Shown: piece after piece, positions 24,685 through 36,700 of the stretch
How positions within the stretch are numbered: position 1 is the stretch's first letter
Layout of the letters: each line of letters opens with the position of its first letter
Assembly (NCBI GenBank): GCA_902729315.2
Contig: LR746270.1
Coordinates: 5,272,221 to 5,336,220, forward strand
DNA: 64,000 nt
Direction: 5' to 3'
DNA from: Spirodela intermedia
Taxonomy: Eukaryota > Streptophyta > Magnoliopsida > Alismatales > Araceae
The notes under the pieces: generated by a model
What the model saw: only the letters and a program-made list of their open reading frames with translations
Told to the model about the DNA's origin: nothing
The model's database searches: none
Translations under genes and position numbers: made by a program

Positions 24685-25960
24685 TTGATAGATGAAGAGT
24701 ACGAGTTACCTTGATTATGGAGAGGCATGCATAAATAGGGAGAGAAAGAGAGAGAAAACCGTACGGGCATAAGTACGTGTAGTGAGAGATAGGAGAGAGA
24801 AGAAGAGAGAGAGAGAGAGAGATGGCGATGGGACCGCCCCCGAATGGGACTCGAGCAGTTGACCAGAAATGAGCTCTCGATTTCTTGTAGCAGCTCGCTT
24901 ACCTTTCCTTAATTAGTGTGTGACCTGCTGATCTCGTCACCCGAAGACCGGCCAACCGGATGACGTCACGTCCCGGGGGATTGAAAGAAACCACGTGGAC
25001 CGCAATCGCCGTCCCAGTACAGACATCCTCCCACAACGACTGACAAGTGAAGTTCAAATGTTAGAGCACACGGTCAATATCTTAACTATTAAAAGTAACA
25101 AGACAGTTAGAAATTAACCGCCCCTCAACCGCCCCGTGGCAGCCCACTTCCCCACCCCTCTCTCTCTCTCTCTCTATAGGATCTGCTTGAGGCCGACGGA
25201 AGGGCAAGACTTACCAGTAGAGAGAGAAAGACAGAGATAGAAAGAGAGAGAGGTTTGATGGGACGGCGGCGCCAACCAATGCGGTGGCGTGTCCCTTCGC
25301 CAGCATGTCGGGACTGCCCTTGATCCATCTTTTCAATGCCAGTGCCCGTTTGTCTGTGATGGCGTCTTCCGGCTTTGACGACAGTCCCACCCTCCTCTCT
25401 CTCTCTCTCTCGTGAACCAGTAGGGCTACCTCGAAGACGAAGAGGGAAGAAGACTCTGAGCAAGTGGGGTGCGCATCCTCCGCTCATGACGATCCACCAA
25501 ATCTCATATTTCCCACTCTCGATATATATATATATATATATTCCATCATCGAGGTACCCACCAATTATTCGGAATTAATTTGTCTTCGGAGGATCAAAAA
25601 ACTTTGGAAAAGAAATATTCAAGAAGAAATATTCTGCGCGGCCTGCCTGGTGGCGCGATGATTGCCCACCAAGAACACACCCCCACCACCACTCGACAGG
25701 AATTCCAATCTGCCGAGCCATTAATCCAAGAAAATTAATTAATTATCCTCTTAGAACACGCGCGCCCCCTTCCATTGATTGAGCTCTGCATCTGTTTCAT
25801 GGAACACACTACACTTTGAAGGGAAGAACCAGAGAGGAGAAGACAGATACTAAGTTATTGAGCCGGGAGGTTAATCAGGGCCGAAAGTCAACGAGGATGA
25901 GGAGTTCTACGAGTCGGCACCTGTTAAGGGTGGGATGGTTCGGCGCTTTTGATTTGATCT
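23693..25960. other. Convergent intergenic region, GA-rich, between CDS4 and HAM
   Basis: Contains 3' UTRs of both neighbours and an unusual density of GA/CT simple repeats (about 23945-23970, 24480-24680, 24740-24830, 25155-25177, 25395-25413) and TA repeats (24643-24668, 25522-25541). At about 24960-25000 it holds a TGACGTCA palindrome and a CACGTG G-box within 40 bp. Those are promoter-like motifs, although neither flanking gene starts here. No coding sequence is supported. Confidence 0.55.
24535..24591. repeat. (AG)~28 microsatellite
   Basis: About 57 bases of uninterrupted AG/GA, the longest simple repeat in the window. It is followed at 24620-24668 by (CA)n and (TA)n tracts and another GA run to about 24685. 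Confidence 0.97.
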
Positions 25961-28174
25961 TCAGCATCTCCAGGCCGACACGGAGACGAGCTCTGCGCGC
26001 CGCCAGGAGAGAGACAGCGCCGCCTGCTTCTTCTCGGCGTGGAAGCCGTTGATCTTCAGCCTCTTGACGAGGCAATCCGCCTGCATCTCGGCGAAGCTGC
26101 TGAAGGGCGCCGGCGAGAAGCCGGCGGCGGCGAAGTCGCCGCCGGACGCCCGGTACCTCCCCGCGACGGCGCTCTGTATCCTAGGCTTCACCAGGTACTG
26201 CTCCATCTTGTTCATGGCGTCCGGGTCAACGCCGGCGGTGGCGATGGAATCCAGCAGGACAGCGCCCGACTGCAGCGCGTGGAAGAGGCGGCGGGGTAGC
26301 GGGAGCTCGGCGGCGGCGGCGGCGGCGCCGTGGTCCACCGAGACCACGATTCTCGGCGCCAGCTGCTTCACCAGGCAGAGGAGCGCCGCCGGCGCGGAGA
26401 GAGAAGGGCCCAAGCTCGCCGGTAGGTTGACGGCGACCGCTTCGTCCCCACGAACCATCTCCAGGAAGCTCGCAGGGTCAACGGACTCAATGCTCCGGAT
26501 GTTGATTTCGAAGGGGATGTTGAGTTCTCTGGCGAAGTTGGAGAGGTTCTCCCTGGTGAGAGAAAGCTCGAGCGGGTGATCGGCGGCGGGGGAGGCGAAG
26601 GCCGTTATCCTCAGCGACGGTGGGGCGGCGACGGCGCCGCCCCCGTCCCGCCGCTGGGCGAGCTCCTGCATGAAGGACGACCACTGCCCGCCGACTCCGA
26701 CCTCGAAGTCAACGATATGGATGCGATCACAGCCGCTGAGTTCCTCCAGGAGGGCTTGTGCGCAGGTGAAGTTGGAGAATTGCAGCACCGGAGACACCTC
26801 CGAGAAGGATTTGTAGGCGCTCAGCTTGAGCACGAAGTCCAGGGGAGTCGACAGCGCTGGCGACGGCGCCGGAGAAGAAGACCCGGCGGCGGCGGCTCCA
26901 CCGACGATGCTATGGAGGGCCTCCATGCAGTAGAAGGTGGATCTGACGAGGGGCTTCCCGCTGGGGGAGAGCTGGTGATTGAGCCGCGCCAATATCCCAC
27001 GCGCAGTAGTAAAGTTCCCGGCCTCTACCATCTCAGCCGCCTTGAACAGCTGGTCAACCAGCGCCGCCTCCGCCGCCGCCGCCTCGTCGGCCGGCGGTGT
27101 TCTCGATTTCGTGGGAATCTGCAAGAAGTTGCGGTGCCCGGGAAGACCTTGGGAGCTCTCCATATCTTGCTGATAAGGCGGCTGCAACGGCTGGAAGAAG
27201 GCGGCGCACTGGAGCGACGGCGGCGGCGGCGGCGGCTGCTGAAGCTGCTGCTGGTTCAGAAGGAGACCAGGGTCGAAGAGATGGAGCTTCTCCTCCATGC
27301 CCGACTCCGGGAAGAAGCCGCCGCCAGGCGGCATAGAGAGAGGGAAGGGGAAGCTACTCGCCGGTGATGGCGATGGCGATGACAGGGGGCTAGGGTTTGT
27401 ATTCGCACCGAACCAGGGGACTCTCAGGTGAGCAGAGTTCGCCGGCGGCTGAACCCTAATCTCGCCGTCCCCCTTCGAGGTGGGGAATCCTCCCCCGAAT
27501 GAGCTGAATGGAGCTGAAGAGGAAAATGGGTAGCCGGCCATGGAACCGGGCAACCCCATTCCTGGTAAATTCTCGAAACCCAGCACCGGATCGACAGCGA
27601 TCCCAGCTCCTCCGCCGCCGCCGCCGCCGCAGCCGGCGTTGGCGCCACCGACCTGGAACTCCACCGCCGTCTGCTGCAGCAGCATCTGGTGACGGTGGTG
27701 GCGCTGCTTCGGAGCTCCGGTGGAGAAGCCTTCGACCTCCCCCATGATGCACCTCAAGAAGGAGGCCTGGTCGTCTCCAGGCAGCGGCGCTGCCGGCTCG
27801 GAGAGCATGGCCTCCCAGTCCAGCGCCCCAATTTCGAGCCCTGTGGGGATGGGCAAGAGCTCCGCCGCCGCCCATTCATCCCTCCGGCCCGGAGCTTCGT
27901 CAGCGGCGGTGATCAAACTGGTTGTCGGAGACCATTTCCTCCCGGGATTGTCGGAGACCGCCGCCACGCCGGTGGAGTCCGCAGAGCCACCGCCGGTGGA
28001 CGCGGATGTCGGTGGGCTAGGGCTTCTCCTGTGATCCAGAACCGACCTGGGCTCTGTCCTCTCCTTCTTCCCGGTGCCCACGCTGTCGCCGCTGTTAGTG
28101 GAACCAGGGACGGCGGCGGCGGTGCTCTTCCAAAGGACCTCGTTGCCCTGGAGATTGAAGGGCATCCCCCTCAT
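25961..28174 (-). CDS. HAM: GRAS transcription regulator, HAIRY MERISTEM / SCL6-22-27 type
   Basis: Intronless 737-residue GRAS protein of the HAM subfamily, which maintains shoot meristem stem cells with WUSCHEL-type partners in the nucleus. The start MRGMPFNLQG and the N-terminal ALDWEAMLSEPAAP with FLRCIMGEVE are HAM-specific. The middle is low-complexity (Gly run ~183-189, Gln/Pro ~308-320). The GRAS domain covers residues ~365-737: LHRI with LVDQLFKAAEMVEAGNF, then ILARLNHQ (miR171 site), the VHIID-equivalent RIHIVDFEVGVGGQW at 484-498, LRITAF, a PFYRE-like region, and a SAW end with RRAELVSVSAWRC. The ATG at 28172-28174 is chosen because the codon before it is GTG. The 5' leader is CT-rich. 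Strong GC bias creates long open antisense frames, which I treat as shadows. Confidence 0.95.
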   Translation of the reverse strand: MRGMPFNLQGNEVLWKSTAAAVPGSTNSGDSVGTGKKERTEPRSVLDHRRSPSPPTSASTGGGSADSTGVAAVSDNPGRKWSPTTSLITAADEAPGRRDEWAAAELLPIPTGLEIGALDWEAMLSEPAAPLPGDDQASFLRCIMGEVEGFSTGAPKQRHHRHQMLLQQTAVEFQVGGANAGCGGGGGGGAGIAVDPVLGFENLPGMGLPGSMAGYPFSSSAPFSSFGGGFPTSKGDGEIRVQPPANSAHLRVPWFGANTNPSPLSSPSPSPASSFPFPLSMPPGGGFFPESGMEEKLHLFDPGLLLNQQQLQQPPPPPPSLQCAAFFQPLQPPYQQDMESSQGLPGHRNFLQIPTKSRTPPADEAAAAEAALVDQLFKAAEMVEAGNFTTARGILARLNHQLSPSGKPLVRSTFYCMEALHSIVGGAAAAGSSSPAPSPALSTPLDFVLKLSAYKSFSEVSPVLQFSNFTCAQALLEELSGCDRIHIVDFEVGVGGQWSSFMQELAQRRDGGGAVAAPPSLRITAFASPAADHPLELSLTRENLSNFARELNIPFEINIRSIESVDPASFLEMVRGDEAVAVNLPASLGPSLSAPAALLCLVKQLAPRIVVSVDHGAAAAAAELPLPRRLFHALQSGAVLLDSIATAGVDPDAMNKMEQYLVKPRIQSAVAGRYRASGGDFAAAGFSPAPFSSFAEMQADCLVKRLKINGFHAEKKQAALSLSWRRAELVSVSAWRC
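26976..26996 (-). promoter_or_regulatory. miR171 target site in HAM mRNA
   Basis: The 21 bases on the plus strand, TGATTGAGCC then GCGCCAATATC, equal the classical mature miR171 sequence. The HAM mRNA is therefore fully complementary across the codons for ILARLNH. Perfect pairing predicts slicing between positions 10 and 11, as known for HAM/SCL6 genes. Confidence 0.95.
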
Positions 28175-30733
28175 CACCAGAAGAAAACGGAGGGGAAGAG
28201 GGTTCCCTTCCTCTCTCTCTCTCTCTCTCTCTCGACCCTGTCCCTCTCTTTTCTCTTACCTCCTGGAGAAGGGGATCACCTGGACTGGGGAAGCATCTTC
28301 ATGAAACTCCATTCCATCTCAGCTTGCAGCGGCACCCAGAGCAACCCGCCGCTTGGGTCTCCCTCTTTCTTCTCTAATACCCCTCCTCTCCAACTGCCCT
28401 TCCCTTCCCTCGTCCTGTCTCTCCCTCTCTCTAGCTTTTCTTCTCTCCTCTCGTTCCTAGCCGTCTAATCTATCCCTCCCATCCTTCCAGACCTCTCAGC
28501 CTTGTACTCTCATCCTATTTTGTGTATTTATTCGCCTCTCTCTGTCTCTCTGTCTCTCTCTCTCTCTCTGAAACCAGTTGCAGCAGAGTGGTCCTGTGGA
28601 GAAGATGGAGACAGGGAAGGGAGTGGTGAGGCTGCCCAGCCCTGGTCTTCGTAGCAGTCCTCCCTCTCCCTCTCTCTCTCTCTCTCCTCTCTTCCTCTCT
28701 CTCTCTCTTCCCGCCCCGGTTGCGTGCAACATAAAAAAGGTCATAAAGCAGTGTCCATTCTCTCTCTCCTCTACCCATCACCTCTCTCTCTCTCTCTCTC
28801 TTTCTCTCTGCTATCTCTGTATCCCGGGTCAATTTATGATTTTGCCCCTCTAAACTGTTCCACTAGTTTTTCTACCGCTCTACCCCAGTAAATATTGATT
28901 TTACCAAATTCTCATCTCCACCGCAAGCCGACATTAGCAAATTAAGTTGAAGTGAGGATTTACCAGTAAACAAGAGGACAGGAAAGGACGAAAGAGCAGT
29001 TTACAGGCCGTTAGTTCAAACTCACGTAAATACCCCGGTTCCGTACAATTCACAACTCAACGGGCACCAATATCGGTCGCATTGGTGGTCCCCACAAATA
29101 TTTAGGGGATATTTTGGTCATTTCGTGCCAGACGAAGCCCTCCCCAGTCAGGCATTCCTCGCCGAGATCTCGAGAAGAGATCCGACTGCCTCATGGCAGA
29201 GGCGGCAGACTTTTCGCCGGGGATTCACGAGATCTCGCCGCTGCAACTCTTCTTATTTCCCGATGAAACCACCACCAATATTATCAATCACAAAATAAAC
29301 CCTTTAAAATATATTATTTTAAATGTACGACACTGTGACCAGTTCATACTCTTCCTTGGACAGCGGCGGCGCCGCCAGGAGCCGATTATCCGAGACGACA
29401 GGGGCAGGCGGCGCCGCCGGTGCCTGCCAAATTTAGTTTGGAATAACGAGTTCCGACCCGTCAGATGGGGAAATTTAGTTGGTCCCCCTCCGCCGCCGCG
29501 GCCACCGCCCCTCCGGTGAGCAGAGTTCGATCTTGTTCTTTTCTTCCCTCTCTCTCCTCTCTCTCTCTCTATCTCTCCGTGACGACGCAGCTTTTCATGG
29601 GCTTTAGGGTGGTGGTGGTGGTGGCGCCGCCGCTGATGGGGAAAGCGCCGCCGGTGTTAGGCCAGGGCGCCGGCTTTTTAATCAGCTTTAGAGTTTTAAA
29701 CCCGCCGCCGCCTGGTCGGCGCCGGGCACGTGGAATCCATCCAACTCACTCCCCCCTGGGACCCACCTCCGAGAGAGAGAGAGACCGATAAAATTATATT
29801 ATTTCATCTTTTTATTATAAAATTGAAAATAAACGTGGTGCTCCTATTTTTTGACCAGATAATGCGATTATCGGAAGGATTAACTGGGCTGTGTAATTGG
29901 CGTCGAGGCCCGGTGTCTGTAAAGCCCATGAAGATAATTAGGCCCGAATAGGAATAATGGGCCGATGACCTGGAGCCGTTTAGGCCCAGTTTTTGGAGGC
30001 CCATTATCTGGTCCACGCGCGTCCCTCTGTCGCGTAGGAACACGGGAGCTTTGATGTCAGGAGATACAGCTGACGTCTTACGTTGACGGTGGTTTGATCG
30101 AACGGCTGAAAATGCTCCATCCTCTCAAGTGGTCTCCGAGCATCTTCATAAAGCGGTAAGGTCCTCCGCCGTGAGCAGACCTGACGTTGTCTTTTCCCCA
30201 CTTCGCCCGCGCGGTGAGGGAGGAGGAACGAAGTGGAAGGGGAGAAGGAAGAGTACCGCGGGAGCAATCGAGCCGATTAGGTATGGTGGGAATTCGTCCG
30301 ATTCTTCCTGACGTTTGTTGAAATCGGGTGGCGGATTCCGCGGAAGATTTCGCGTCTCGATCGATCGCATTTTCCGGGTCCGTCGTAGCGGCCCCGTTCA
30401 GCGGGAATATCTTGTTCTTTGTGAATCGATGACGGATTATCCCCTATTTCCTTCTGAATAATGATAGGATTCTTTCAGTAAACTTATTCGCTTAAGGCTT
30501 CCCCAGCCTTTTTATCGGATGCTGTTGATTCAACTCTGAACTTGATCGTGCTTTCCCTTGTTTACTTTTTGGTAACGTATTAAGTTTGTTCATCGCATGC
30601 AGCAACGCGCTGAAACCTCTTTTTGCTCTTTTCTGAAGCCTCCTTTAGTGTCCATTACCTCATTCCATGCGTATTTGAGTGATGAACCTTTGGCGATTGA
30701 CGTACTGCGAAGAAGAAGAGGAGGCTTTTCGAT
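28175..30733. promoter_or_regulatory. Divergent intergenic region, HAM / RIN-type ligase
   Basis: The HAM side (28175-28850) has repeated CT tracts (28214-28233, 28550-28570, 28671-28710, 28783-28808) that would form a GA-rich/CT-rich leader. The middle, 28860-29190, is non-repetitive. A GC-rich stretch (29340-29760) shows no gene I can identify. The RIN side has a Site II cluster (29885-30003). A possible 5'-UTR intron runs from a gtatgg donor near 30280 to the acceptor gcatgcag at about 30601. Confidence 0.45.
29885..30003. promoter_or_regulatory. Cluster of Site II (TGGGCY/GGCCCA) elements
   Basis: Six or seven TGGGC/GCCCA cores lie within 120 bp: TGGGCT 29885, AGCCCA about 29923, TGGGCC about 29959, GGCCCA about 29983 and GGCCCA across 29998-30003, plus GGCCCG variants. 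Such TCP-bound clusters sit just upstream of transcription starts of housekeeping plant genes. Here the target would be the RIN-type ligase. Confidence 0.6.
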
Positions 30734-33700
30734 ATGGCCATCAATGCTCTGCACGTCTCTTTGTTCTCCACGGTGCTGAGCTTTGTCGGCTTGCAGTGGT
30801 GGACCTCCACACTTCTTGGAAGGATAAAAGCAGATGGCTTGGTTGATGAGGGAAAAGATGACGATGCAGGGCATTTGCTGGAGTTACTTCTGGGTTCGCA
30901 TGCCACTATCGCTTTGTTGTTGAATTTTGTGGTCAATGTTTTTGCACTGGCAATTCTATGTCTTAAGGTAACTCTTCATCTTTTTGATATTTCGCTTTGA
31001 ACTCTTAATCAGTTTATTATGTTTATCATCCAATCTCAAATCCTGTTAGACAGTCCATTCATTACTCAGCTATGATTTTTGGTCTTTTGTACATTAAAAA
31101 ATTCCATTTCGTTAGTCGTGGAAGTGGAAGGGCCTTTTGAATTGGGAATCAATTTGACTAGCGAATGATTGATTATATAACCGTCAGGGGAATACTGATA
31201 GTTTGCAGCAGGTACCAGTAGGTTCACTAGCGTGTATTTAGCTGTGACGTTGTGAATTGGTATTGCGAGGAATTAAAAAATATGCAGACATGTAGAAAGA
31301 TGTATTGGCATGAGAAACGGAATTTGTTTTTCCGTATCTGCTGTATGAAGACAAGTAATCTGCTACCGTGTATGATATTTGCTTTTTATCAGTGGAATAT
31401 ATGTTTATCAGGTTTTTAAGCAAACTCGTTAAAGCTTGTAACATAAAGTGACAAAAATGTTATGATGAGGATGTAATGTAATATCCGTATAGACCATTCA
31501 GTTATATTCCCTCCTGTTAAATGTATGTAACCCTAGTTAGCCTTTATGGTTCATCTGACTTTCTTATTGTTCATTCCAGAATTTTTTCAAGGGCATATAG
31601 ACGTCTGCTCACTTAATAGATAATGAGAACTATAAAAGGAGTATTTCAACTATGGTTGATCGACTTGGGCAGCTTGATATTTTAACCATATATAAGACTA
31701 ATCTCTAGGTCTGTTAGTGACGTATGGTATCTAAAAACGCGAATTGCCATGTAGTCTTTTGGCCAAGTTTTGTTGTGAGGCTAGTATCTTGAGAAAAAAT
31801 CGCCTGCATTACATCATTGTATCTAATTATTAGGTACCAACCAGATCTATGATTATGATGAACACAAAATTTTCATGGAAGTGTTGAGAAATTTGCATTT
31901 ATATTTATGCTCGCTTGTTTACCCTTTTAATTGTATTGGATAGACTCCATTTTGAGTAAAAAAAGGATACTGATCAATGAGATAAAATTTTCAATTTATC
32001 TACTTTTTCTTCTAATGAACATCTATTCTAAAACACATTTTTTTGTTATATGCAGACCATATTTTTTGTGCAGTTGAATTCTTCAGAGACTCGGAAAGTG
32101 GTGGAGCGAGCAGTTAATTATGTTTTCTACAAGGTGATTGGCAGTTTAAAGGTTTTTTAACAATTTTGCGCATTGGCATTTCTTTTTTTTCATCGCTGCT
32201 GAAATTTTCGTTCAATTGTATCACTATGGTTGCATATTCTTCAATTAGTTTATACTTCTAAGGTGATTGCTAACTCAGATGATTTTACATTGTGATCTGA
32301 ACATGGTACACGTGTCATATATTATATTCCGATCATAATAGATGACGAGGAAGTTACAAAAAAAGTTTTTGTTGGCTTACAAGATAAGAAGACCTACTAA
32401 TCCCATGGGACAGGAGAATAGGTATTGCTTTCAGAGTATGTGTAAGAGCTATGGAAACGTTTGTAAACTCGCTGCCAAAGGGGCATTGTTACCCTGTACA
32501 AACCATGTGTTTCAGTGTTTTTTCTTTATCCTGACACTTTTCTCGATGATTCTTTTTACTCTTAGAGAAGAAAGAAAGAAGAAAAGCTATGAACTCCAAT
32601 TCCACTGGCAGATTCCATTCTTTGAAATATGAAAGAGGATTCTATCCTACAATCAAGAATTGTTGAATTTCGTGTACTACTAAAAGTATTTGTACTTATT
32701 TTCTCTCCTAATAACATTTATGAGGTAATTTTTCGAAGATTGTATTTATTTTTGTATTAGTTCTTCTTAAATTTGGAATCTAAAGTCGGTATTTTATTCG
32801 ATTGTTGAAGCTTGCAGGCCTTTATTTTTTACTAAGCGGGGGAAGACCGACCTTCAGCTTGTTGGATTAATTTTTGTTTGTCTTTTTGCATTCTATCTTA
32901 GCCTCATTAGCAACGCCTGATTTATGTGTAGACAAGCGTGTGTCTACAGTTTTGTCACCTCGAAAATACTTGGCTAGTTTTCTGTCTGCTTAGGAACGCA
33001 AAAAGATTAGCTTCACGTTGAGAAGAGGGACACATGAGGTTAGCGGCGGGGAAATGATGAAAAATGCGCTAGGCATTTTAGATTTATGCTTGTGCTGATG
33101 GTATCCTCACTTTATTTCTCTCTTGGCAAGTACACAGAAAAGCACATATCTTTTCTCATTGTTAAAAGTGTTTCTTCCCCTTTTTGTCTTCACTCTCTCC
33201 AAATTCTAGAGAAACTTGTGGGTTTCTCCCTTGATATAGGAGCTTGAACCATGCAACAAATAAAGTAGTTTTCTGTGGAAACAGCCCTCAAATTATCTCT
33301 CTTCTTAATCATATCGACTCATTATTTATTTTATTTTATTTTGGTATTAATCTTCTAATTTGAGCCACTTCTCGGTTTCTACGGAACATGTTGAAACCTT
33401 TTTAATAGGTCCTCTCATATTGTTCCTGTGGGTGCCTAAATGCTCTTTTGGAATTCTATGTCTATGTGGATTTACATTTGTCCACATTTACATTCCATTC
33501 AGGCAATAACTATCCTTGTTTTCATGCGACTTTCTTAAATTAATTAGAAAAGAGGTCAATACTATGTGCACTATTTCATGGAAATGGTTTTTATTTTTTA
33601 ATAAAAAAATCACTCTGAGCTGTTTTTCTTATGAATCTGCTTTTCGTTATGGAGATCATAGCAGGAAACAAATATGTGGTGCAATCATTTTTCAGCCATA

Positions 33701-36700
33701 ATAGTTTAATGTTTTTTGACCTGCACATGCTGATTCGATGCTGATGTCATTAAGTAGTAAAAGACTTCAAGAGTTTTTTTGGCTTACCCTAATTTTTCTG
33801 AAGCAATGGTGTCCAATGAAATTGTAATTGTGCTCTCAGTCGGAGAATCCTGAAAAATATTGAAACCATGGAGGGTTGAAAGCTATTGGGGAAAGATTGT
33901 CCCGTATGATATACTTATCTTGCAATGTGATTTGCCAAACAGTTTGTGATTTTATTTTTCCATTGGCGTATTATTTATATTGTTGCATTTGTTTTGACAG
34001 GGTATCTTCCTTCCATTGATCATTCCACCTAATGCTTTTCAAGTGGCTATTTGGTCTGCTTGGGTTGTTACTCTTTGTACGTTAAAGGTATGAACATGCA
34101 TAATATGTCACTGGCGTCCTATATTTACTCCCTCTCACCGTTTCACGGAAACATATGTTTGACCAATCATTACTAAGCTAGCTTTATGACTTATCTGCAG
34201 ATGTTTCAAACATTGGCTAGAGACAGACTTGAGAGACTGAATGCATCCCCTTCTGCTACACCCTGGATGTATTTTCGTGTTTTTTCCGCCTTATTAATGG
34301 TTCTCTCCACTGATCTTCTCTGGTACTATGCCATTCTCTATTGCTTTTTGTACATATACTATTTTGTTGGAGGCTCCATTTTCGGTAGCTTTATTTTACT
34401 TCTACAGTGGATTTTTTTCTATCTGCCTGCAATTTCCATTTGCGTGGTGAGATTTAAATCTAGAATATGTTTGTTAGCAGTATCAGAAGATTTGTTGGAT
34501 TCTCCATTATAACACTCAGACTCAAGGAATAATTTGTCTTTTGTGTTGACCTAATTCGAGAAAATCTTACTTGATACCTGATTCGTGGGTATAGGCGGCA
34601 CTGGGTTTCATTTTCTTGATATTCTTCCAGAGTATGATGTGTGGAAAATAGCCTATGGGCAGTATGTGTTTCAAGTGGGTTCTTCTGCTTCTTTGTCCTG
34701 CATGCTTTGTTGATGGCTATCTGGTGAGAGTTCTGATCTCATCTCTAACGTTTGATAGACTGTCAGTGCAAATAAGAAGGTGATTCATTCAACAATGTTG
34801 TCTCCATTTGGAAATCTCTTGGATCATTGAACCATTCCCATAGTTCCCGCAAAAAAATATTTTCTTGATTTGGAAGAAAAACAATAACTACCACCTTAAG
34901 TTTTTTTATAGTATTTCAAGACTCAGATGGAATTGTCTTTCTGGAAAGCAGGTATGACTTCTAGTCATCGAATATTCGGAAGAAAAGGAGTGAGGTATAT
35001 GTGTATAATTTGATGCGAGCTGTGTACACCAAGTTTATGTAGGCCACACCAGCAAGCCAAAAGATGAGAGGTCCCAAAATCCTCATAAGCGTTTATGTTT
35101 GTAGAAGTCCGTGTCTTGTGTGGTTATATTTGTGGAATTTAGAATCTTTTGGAAGATTAGTTGAGAAATTCACGCCTCTTGTATGGTACTGCATGTCTGT
35201 GAGGAGTGTCTTATTTGCGATTGGTATTTATTATTGGTGGCATTCTTCCAGTGTATCATTATGATGACGCGAATGTTATAATGAAAAATCACACACGAAT
35301 GGAGTAATCTTGAGAAATGCACAATTTTTTCTGTGTTAGTCTCTTGACCAGTGACCTTTGATATGCCTTTTTCTGTCTGCTGTTTTCCGATCCTTTTTGT
35401 CCTCTTAATTCATCTTCCCAAAAATGTTATACAATTTTCTTTCAACAGAAAAACTTTTCAAAAGATTTTTTTTCATGTTTTCCTCTATATATACTCTTCT
35501 TTTGACTTTCCAAATGTTTTCCCTTGCATAATTTTACTACTCTAATGCCTATTTTACCTATGCAGGATGAGATTCTGTATGGTTATATATAAGGTTCTGG
35601 ATTCTAGCATGTTTCTGCTGCTATTTTTTGAGCCTTCGAGCATTGCATTTGAGACCCTCCAGGTTTTGCTCTGACTTTTCTTCAGTTATTTTTATCTCCA
35701 TGTACATAACCTTGTGGACGGTTCATGATCTATGGATGGTTTTGAAGAGCGATTAAAGATCTGTTTTATCCTTGCTGTGTGCTTCTTAGATTGCTGCTAT
35801 TGTCCGCATGGAATCATAGCAATAGATTGCATATTTAAATTAGTTTCAGGGAATATAAAGAGCATCTTAGTGTCTCACCTTTATTTTTTTAAAACTTTTG
35901 TGTAGGCGCTTATGGTTCACGGGTTTCACTTGCTTGAGTTGTGGAACCGTCATTCAGCTGATCATAGCATGGAGTGCCTAGGGATTCAGTCCAATAAATT
36001 TGCCACAGGTAATAAAAACAGTTAAACCCTCATAAAAATAGTCTGAAATGCTGTATTAGGATGGAAACGTTAGTTATATTTATCATTTTTCTTAATTATG
36101 TCCATTTTATTATTATTGTAAGGTTGTTTAACTTTGCTGCGTCTGAAATGAAGCACTGTACATCCTAATAAATTTTTGTTCTAAGGTGTGAAGGGAAAGG
36201 AGATAGCATATATACATTAGAAGCATGGCGAATGGGTTCCATATCCTTATGGATCCAAATAGCTGATTAGCAACTATAAGGAAAAAGGAGATTGATGATG
36301 CTTGCTTCCCACGTCCCATATTTCAAGGGAAATAAATACGAACTATATGGAAGCCAGACAATGATGCGTAAGAATAACAGAGATACTCAAAAAGAGAGTT
36401 GACCGAATAAGAGCACGCTGATTTTCCTGTCCTCTGCCGATCTTCCCTGTTATTCGGATATCCTGAAATGTTAGAGACAGAAGGTTTTAAGGTTTTGAGT
36501 GACGACTAGGATATAGCAAGTTGATAGGAAGTTCAGGTGAGTAGTCTCAAGAGGAATAGTGGGTCAGTGATGTAATGAGGAGAATCAGGGAGTGGTACTT
36601 ATCCTATGACATGTTGTGCGAGGATCCATAAAAATGGAATTTACTTTGAGGTCATCAGAGAACTAATTCCCGAGGACTGTGTAGTCACATGAATACCCGA

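Noticed and set aside
26576-27367. Long plus-strand open frame opposite HAM (also 27689-28468)
   Set aside because: GC-biased shadow of the HAM coding strand. It is Arg/Gly/Leu-rich with no domain, while the minus strand encodes a full GRAS protein.
29193-29519. 108-codon frame starting MAEAADFSPGIHE
   Set aside because: Plausible-looking start, but it turns into Arg- and Pro-rich low complexity with no family resemblance and no exon to join.
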